In this document: positions 58,030 to 64,000 of the stretch, piece by piece | Layout of the letters: every line of letters starts with the position of its first letter | How positions within the stretch are numbered: the first letter of the stretch is position 1 | NCBI RefSeq assembly: GCF_958979055.1 | Contig: NC_084894.1 | Coordinates: 24,397,616 to 24,461,615 of the forward strand | Reading direction: 5' to 3' | DNA from: Alnus glutinosa | Lineage: Eukaryota > Streptophyta > Magnoliopsida > Fagales > Betulaceae | DNA: 64,000 bases | Translations under genes and position numbers: made by a program | The notes under the pieces: model-generated | The model's input: the letters and a program-made list of their open reading frames with translations, nothing else | Database searches by the model: none | Told to the model about the DNA's origin: nothing

Positions 58030-58390
58030 GTTTTATGCCTTGGGGATTTAACCCAAGTATAGTGCTTGAAGGGAATCTAACCCAAGTAAGCACTAGTACC
58101 TCAAGGGAATCTAACCCAAGTCGGTACCTCATGGAAATCTAACCCATGGTCGAGGACCTCAAGGGAATCTAACCCAAGTAATTACCTTGTGAGTACTTCA
58201 AGGGAATCTAACCCAAGTACTAGTACCTCAAGGGAATCTAATCCAAGTATGCACCTCATAGGAATCTAACCCATGGTCGAGGACCTTAACGGAATCTAAC
58301 ACAAGTAAGTACCTCGTGAATACCTCAAGAGAATCTAACCCAAGTAGGCACCTCATGGGAATTTAACCCATGTATAATTTCCCGTGGGTT
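58030..58390. repeat. Tandem repeats inside the 4.26-kb LTR
   Basis: GGGAATCTAACCCAAGTA or GGGAATCTAACCCATGGT recurs about a dozen times with 20-40 bp spacing, each preceded by a variant of GTACCTCAA. Absent from the related LTR at 11098-14045, so it is an expansion within the family. Confidence 0.8.
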
Positions 58391-59799
58391 ATGAACCTCA
58401 CTTCGATGCACGTTTAACGTTCATATGCTTATGCCTCATGCCTTAAATCAATACATTTCATTTCATGAATCATGCTTATAATACATGCTTTCTTTATAAA
58501 AACATAAACAATTCAACATGTCATTTTTTAAACAACTTGCATAACTTAACTCACTCTAAAATCACATTCATGTTCCATTGCAATCACAGTTTTCAAAACT
58601 CCCAGCCATAACATAAAGTGACTTCATTCATTTAAACTCCACATACCATATTCATACTTCAAAACATCATCATAATTTCAATATACTCAAAAATACTCAA
58701 ATCTTCCAAAACAGTTCATAATCAACATACAGTTGGTTCAAGTTTGTAAAACAATATATATTTTGCAATTAATCATATATGAAAATAATACTTCTAAGTG
58801 AGTAGAATACTCACCTTGGCTGCATTGGACTTATGACTCCAACATTCCTCCGTGTTCTAGTTACTTGAACTCTAGATTGGAGAACACGTTGAAGTTTCCA
58901 ATCATGACACGTGCCTGCAAACATTTATGGCATTAGACTATTTTATTGAACCTATACTCTATGATACATAAACTACCCACGTGCTCACACGTCGCATTAC
59001 TCGCTTCTAAAACTAGCTAGGCATCTTAAGCTATCATTAGGTTTACCATTGGTTCTTGGTTCCTATTGTATCTTGTTTATTAACATAAAATATATTTACT
59101 CTTTTTACTAGCTTATTTATTATCGTTGTACCCCATCATTTATGTTAACCCTTTTTATAGCATGTTGCTTATTTACTAAGTTAACAATATTTTTAACGCA
59201 GATGCATGCGTATGTATATATATACATATACATATACAACTTTTAAATCTAATCGATGATACATTAAAACACTTTGTGTACCCAATATACCTAATTACCA
59301 TATTATCATTATTAACTGTTAAGTCTTACAATTTGTTTATCCGCTTAGGCTAACTAAGTATATTTGGTCCATATACATATATATGTACACATATATGTAT
59401 AGAAAGCTTACTAAGCTAAGCATAACCTCATAACGCACTAAAGTATTTTGTAATACTTAGGTAGGCGCATTAATTACTTAGTTACATTACCAAATGGACC
59501 CGGAGCCTATTTAGGTATCTCTATAACCTTATTAATTTATATTTATCGACTTAGGGTTATTTAGACCATTTACAACTCTTTGGCATTCTTATCTTAATCA
59601 TTGTCCCCTATGATATAAATATTAGACTTTAGGTTTGTAGCTTATTTCTTTTCTTATCCTTAAATATAGTTACTAATATATTTAATGCTTTATCCTTATT
59701 AATTACTAACCATGTAAGTAGTTTAGATTTAGGACTTTTAATTTTATTTAACATTATAATTTAATAACTCTTATTAAACTAACTTACAATCGTATATTG

Positions 59800-59873
<74 letters not shown>
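59800..59873. repeat. (TA)n microsatellite
   Basis: About 70 bp of uninterrupted TA dinucleotides inside the solo LTR. Confidence 0.95.
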
Positions 59874-59876
<3 letters not shown>

Positions 59877-61509
59877 TTTATTACACTTATTTAATTATTC
59901 ATTTTTTTTTCTTCATTGTTTGTTTCACTTCCTCATTTAGTACCAAGACTAAAGTCCAACTGATCTCATTCGGTTCACATAAGCATAATAAAGGTCCAAC
60001 TTTAACTTCTAACCATATTTGCCATTTACACAAAAAGGGTCTAAATACATTAACTTCAAACCTTATTCTAACAAACCAACCAACACATAAACAACATTCA
60101 ACACTTCAACACCACCATAATCACTCCAAATCAGCCCCCATTCACAACCAAATTCCATTTACAAGACTCAAGAAAACCTCATCAAATTGGCCATCAACAG
60201 AAATCTAGAATTTTATCCAAAAATCACCCACCAAATTTTATTCCCAAAACTAAATCCAATTCTGGAAATCAGCAACCAAAACATGAAAATAAATTCAAGC
60301 TTCAACAACCCACTGATTTGGCCAAAACCCCTAAAAAACCGAAACCCCAAAGAGCAAACACCACTCGGCCAACACCTGACCACAAGCATCTACCACCACC
60401 GAAACCACACCATTCGGTTCAACCATTCTAGAAGCTTACCAAAAATCACCACTCAAATGAAAACTAAAATCAACTTCCATAATCGGTTCCTTTAACCCAA
60501 ACACGACAAATCCACACAATTAGCAACACATACCGGTAGCTACAAATAACCCACAGAGAAGACCCATACGGAAAATGCAACAAAAACCCCAAGAAACCAG
60601 ATTTCAAAACATATATTCAATGGGTAAAATGGAAATACAAGAAGCTAGGAAATTTAACCTTACAAAAATTCCCATGGCCGGAACCCATCACACTCTCCAT
60701 CTCAAAATCTCACTCTCACAAACTGCTCTCCACACGGTCTCCTTGTGTATCTTTTTTCGGGAGTGCGTGTGTGTGATACGAAGAGAAAGGAGGAAGAAAA
60801 TGGAAGAGAGGGGAGAAGGAGATCGTGCTGCTATAGAGAAGAGAGAGAGAGAAAAGAAAGGAAGAGGAAAAGAAAAGAGGGAGTGGGCTATGCGGGTGAG
60901 GGAGAGAAGAAAAGAGAAAAAGAAAGAAAGAGAAAAGGAAAGAGAAATGGAAGAAAGAGAAGGAGTGGGACACTTGTCCCATTGCGAGGAGTTGGTTATC
61001 TTCTCCTAGCCAAGCAGGTGTTGACACGTGGTTGGGAAAGATTACATTTTATTTAAATGCCTAAACTTCCATAAATTACATTAGGACCCTACCATATTAA
61101 AACTCTATCTTTTAACAGTTAATTTATAACTCCACATTTATTTTAACTATAATTTACCTATACAATTAATTATTTATTCTACTAGGACCCATTATTATTA
61201 TTATTATTCTAATTCTACTATTTTATCTTAGGCTTATTTTATTTTCAATAACATAAATATTATTACCTAGAATATAATTATTTGTCTCACCTATTTAATA
61301 AACATAATTTATTAATTACTAAATTCCTTATTTATTTTCTTGATCTTTACAATGTTTTTAACATCTTTTTTCAAAACATATTTTGCATATTTGCAATCAA
61401 TTCTTAACAAGAAATTTTGATTTAACAAGTCATATTGAAATTTTGAAATGCAGAGAACAACAAAAAGAATTTCTTTTTTAATAGTACTATAGTTCTTTTC
61501 TGCATTATT

Positions 61510-62489
61510 TCAGGATCCGGAATGAAAGCGAACAATTTGTTCAGAAGATCCTAGTGAAACAATCTGTTTCAGAATTCCTCCATAACCAATGTCGGAGGCA
61601 TCAGTTTCAACAATTTTGAAAGCATTATAAGTGGGAATTCCCAAACAAAGAAGAGATTTAACGTAAGTTTTGATCTCTTTAACAAGTGAAGTGTGGACTT
61701 CAGTCCAAGGAGGAGGATTACTTTGCAACCTATCAAACAAAGGTTTGCAATATTTCCTCAAATCTTTGTAGAAGTCAGCAATATAATTCAACGACCTGAG
61801 AAATCTCTGGAGTTGATTTTTATCAGTGATAACATCAGGATATTTGCTAGCAAATTCAATAGCTCTATCAATGGGGCAGATTTGCCTTTCAAAAATATCA
61901 AAACCAAGGAATCGAATCTTGGTTTGGAATAATTTGATTTTCTTTGCAGAAACAGCAAGTCCATTGATTTCAATGATTTCTAGAAACGATTTCAAGTGTT
62001 TCTGGTGCTCATCAATGGATTTAGAATAGATGAGGACATCATCAATATAAACAATAGCAAAATGACTAAAGGGGTTAAGAATGTTGTTCATGATTCTTTG
62101 GAATTCACTAGGGGCATTCTTAAGACCAAAAGGCATAACATTTCATTCATAATGTCCAAAGGGAGTGGTAAGGCAGTCTTATACCTATCCCTATCAATAA
62201 TTTGGATTTGCCAAAATCTTGACTTCATATCAAACTTAGAGAAGACGAGAGCTTCACTAAGATGGTTAACAAGGTCTTTCCTATTGGGAATAGGATACCT
62301 AATCCATTCTAAAACATCATTAAAAGGTTTGTAATTAATTGCTAACCTCGGATAACATCTTTCGAGTTCAGCATTTTTCATAACATAAAAAGCAGCACAA
62401 GACCAGGGAGACTTACTCTTGCAAATGATATCTTTCGCTAACAAGTCAGCAATTTCTTTTTGACAGAAATCTAAAGTTTCGGCATTCAT
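61510..62489 (-). pseudogene. Caulimovirid RT and RNase H region, - copy
   Basis: On the minus strand 62489-62088 carries the RT N-terminal motifs (SPWSCAAFYV, RYPIPNRKDLV). The frame 62136-61510 carries YIDDVLIYS (about 62053-62027), the connection region and DASDIGYGGIL of RNase H. A frameshift near 62150 separates the two parts. The RNase H end is cut by the solo LTR at 61351. Not functional. Confidence 0.8.
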
Positions 62490-62707
62490 TTAAATAGGCC
62501 TAGCTTTAGTTGGAATTTTCCTTTCGGAGAAATCCTTAACATAAGGTAAAGCAACAATGTGCTTCTTTCGGTGCCAAAAGGCGTTTGGAAGATCAGAACA
62601 AATTGTATCAACAAGTTTAGCATTAAAGGCAGCAATCTTGGATTGCAATAGTCTGTCAGAGAGTTGCTGAGAAATTCTCTTATATTTGAGTTATTGTTTC
62701 AAAGAAT

Positions 62708-63782
62708 TCAAATGTTTGGTTTTAGCAGAGACCAGGTTAGCCAGTCTAGCTCAATATCCAATCTAGATGCAAAAGTAAATTTTACTTCTGTACCCATCTT
62801 AACAGTTGTTATCCCAGTTTCATCAATAGAAGAGATTTGGTAAAGTAAGTAAAGAAAAGGATTTCCTAGAATTACTTTCTCACTCTTCATGTTTTTAACA
62901 AGTACAGAAGGAATATGGAAACAAACATCATTCTGGGAAACATATGCTTTGCTAAGCTCATATTTAATATGAAGAGAATCCCCACTAGCAGAGTTCAATC
63001 TTTCAATGGATTTCTCAAAGTATTTACTAGGGACTAATCCCTCCTAGATACAATTCATATCAGATCCAGAATCAATCAAAGCAATAGCATCAAAAGAGTA
63101 TTTTTTTGCAACAATAACAGTAATTTTGGCATACCATTTAGGTGGTATGAAACTCTTAGTGAGTTTAACAAATTTCAAAGCATTGCTGGATTCAGGATCA
63201 TTAGAATGCTCATGTTGGTTACCAATAACTTCTTCAATTTTTAAATCTTCATTTTCTTCTTGAAGCTTTTATGAAGATTTATAATTAATAGTTTACGGTT
63301 TAAGTCTTGGTTATTAGTTTTAACAAGATGCATGTCATTTTTTAAATCAACAATTTCTTTCTTGATATTACTTATCTCATGCTGCAAATCTGAGATAATA
63401 ATTACTTTGGATTTTTGTTTAGAAAACCTTTCCAAAGTTTCATCAAGAGAAATTTTGGGTTTAACAAAATTTTCAAAATCATGCTTCATTGTTTTCTTGA
63501 GTTTTTTAAGATATTCATCTTTCAACTCATCATTTTCAATTTTTAAAATCAAAGTCATTAATAAATTTTCTTGTTCTTCTGCTTTAGAAGTAACATTACA
63601 AAATTTATTTTCACAACATGAATTATTGCAGCCAATTTTGAAAACATCTTTATCAGATGATTCGCTAGTAAAATGATAGCAAGAATCATCAGAAGTAACT
63701 TCATCAATGTAGGATGAATCAGAATTGGGGTAATCTTGGGATTGTAAAATCCTATAAACATCATTCCTTTGTTCCTCATCAA
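62708..63782 (-). pseudogene. Caulimovirid protease and linker region, - copy
   Basis: Fragments of the coiled-coil linker (63558-63241) and of the protease C-terminal side (62998-62708) are open. The active-site region around 63070-63050 (DSGSDMN) is followed at once by a stop. It matches 49495-50633 of the + copy in the same order. Confidence 0.7.
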
Positions 63783-63828
63783 TATTTAAAGAATTAATTT
63801 TTTTTCTTTAATTTATTAGGTGGGTTTG

Positions 63829-63874
63829 GACATTTATCTGCATAATGTCCGTTTTTACCACAATTAAAACATCT
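63829..63874 (-). pseudogene. Caulimovirid zinc knuckle, - copy
   Basis: The minus strand encodes CFNCGKNGHYADKCP, a CCHC zinc knuckle as in the + copy (CFNCGKNRHYADKC). The capsid region continues to the window edge. Confidence 0.75.
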
Positions 63875-64000
63875 TCCTTTGGAAGGTTTAACGGTTTTAG
63901 AACGATTATGCTTTCTAAATATTTTATTAGGCCTTTCAGGCTTAACAACTCATCTTTTAGTACGGCGGTATTTTTTAGTAAACTGATCTGGTTTCTTCCT

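Larger units (their letters stand above)
57094..61351 (-). mobile_element. Solo LTR, 4.26 kb, same family as 11098-14045
   Basis: On the plus strand it begins TGTGACGACCC and ends TTGATCTTTACA, flanked by the 5-bp duplication ATGTT (57089-57093, 61352-61356). On its own strand the start TGTAAAGATCAAGAAAATAA matches the other solo LTR (TGTAAGGACCAAGAAAATAA), and the ends GGGTCGTCACA and GGGTCGTTACA also match. It splits the RNase H region of the viral - copy. It has a GA-rich zone (60775-60965) in the place of the other LTR's CT-rich zone, and extra tandem repeats (58030-58390). No coding gene is supported. Confidence 0.88.
54020..64000 (-). mobile_element. Endogenous caulimovirid, - copy, degraded, continues beyond the window
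   Basis: Read from right to left: capsid zinc knuckle (63874-63829), coiled coil and protease (63782-62700), RT (62489-61850), RNase H (61850-61352 and, after a solo LTR, 57093-57030), ORF2 (56960-55560), TATA box (about 54460-54451) and primer-binding site (TGATACCA at 54111-54118). It is closely similar to the + copy. A hAT element at 54505-55385 and a solo LTR at 57094-61351 interrupt it. Stops and frameshifts are scattered throughout. Confidence 0.85.

Noticed and set aside
60187..61056. Open frames in the 4.26-kb solo LTR
   Set aside because: Located in low-complexity CA-rich and GA-rich zones; no conserved domain.

Overview
The window is nuclear DNA from a flowering plant, most likely a woody dicot; the species cannot be read from the sequence. 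It is AT-rich, with interrupted genes, GT-AG introns, microsatellites and many nested transposable elements. The recognisable host families are legume-lectin receptor kinases (L-type LecRK) and an LTI65/RD29B-like stress protein. The repeats are typical of dicots: Cassandra, CACTA, hAT, Ty3 and Copia LTRs, and an endogenous caulimovirid.

Positions 1-44,700 hold a decayed tandem array whose unit is an LTI65-like gene followed, several kb downstream, by a LecRK gene, all on the + strand. LecRK copy A (589) is cut off after about 48 codons. Copy B (5056) carries a 2.15-kb retroelement, frameshifts and a lost 3' end. Copy C (10915-24795) is split by a 2.95-kb solo LTR and an 8.9-kb CACTA transposon and also has a nonsense codon. 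Copy D (34382-36385) is the only intact gene and encodes 667 aa. The LTI65-like copies at 28371-29359 and 41212-43525 are both broken; a third survives only as 3' flank near 1185. Shared flanking sequence around every copy shows that the array arose by segmental duplication.

Two CACTA elements (15637-24545 and 29428-30778) share one architecture: terminal hairpin arrays built on an ACACGTGT-like core, a GC-rich hairpin, CT tracts and an AT-rich stretch. The large one has a seven-exon TNP/Transposase_24-type accessory gene with a single internal TAG. I see no catalytic transposase in it. A 2.6-kb intron inferred in its 5' UTR is filled with a telomere-like CCCTAAA/CCCTAA satellite.

Positions 44,700-47,235 are simple repeats and gene relics. 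From 47,236 to the window end lie two degraded endogenous caulimovirid copies (Florendovirus-like: movement protein, capsid/zinc knuckle, protease, RT, RNase H, then a second ORF). They are arranged tail to tail and meet near their tRNA-Met primer-binding sites at about 54.0 kb. The + copy carries a Cassandra 5S-type LTR. The - copy carries a hAT element holding an ISU1/IscU-like exon (54505-55385) and a 4.26-kb solo LTR (57094-61351) of the same family as the one in LecRK copy C. Both viral copies are full of stops and frameshifts.

In functional terms the window has one probably working gene, the LecRK at 34382. Most of the rest is a record of duplication followed by repeated insertion. Many insertions can be placed to the base because paralogous uninterrupted sequence is present in the same window.
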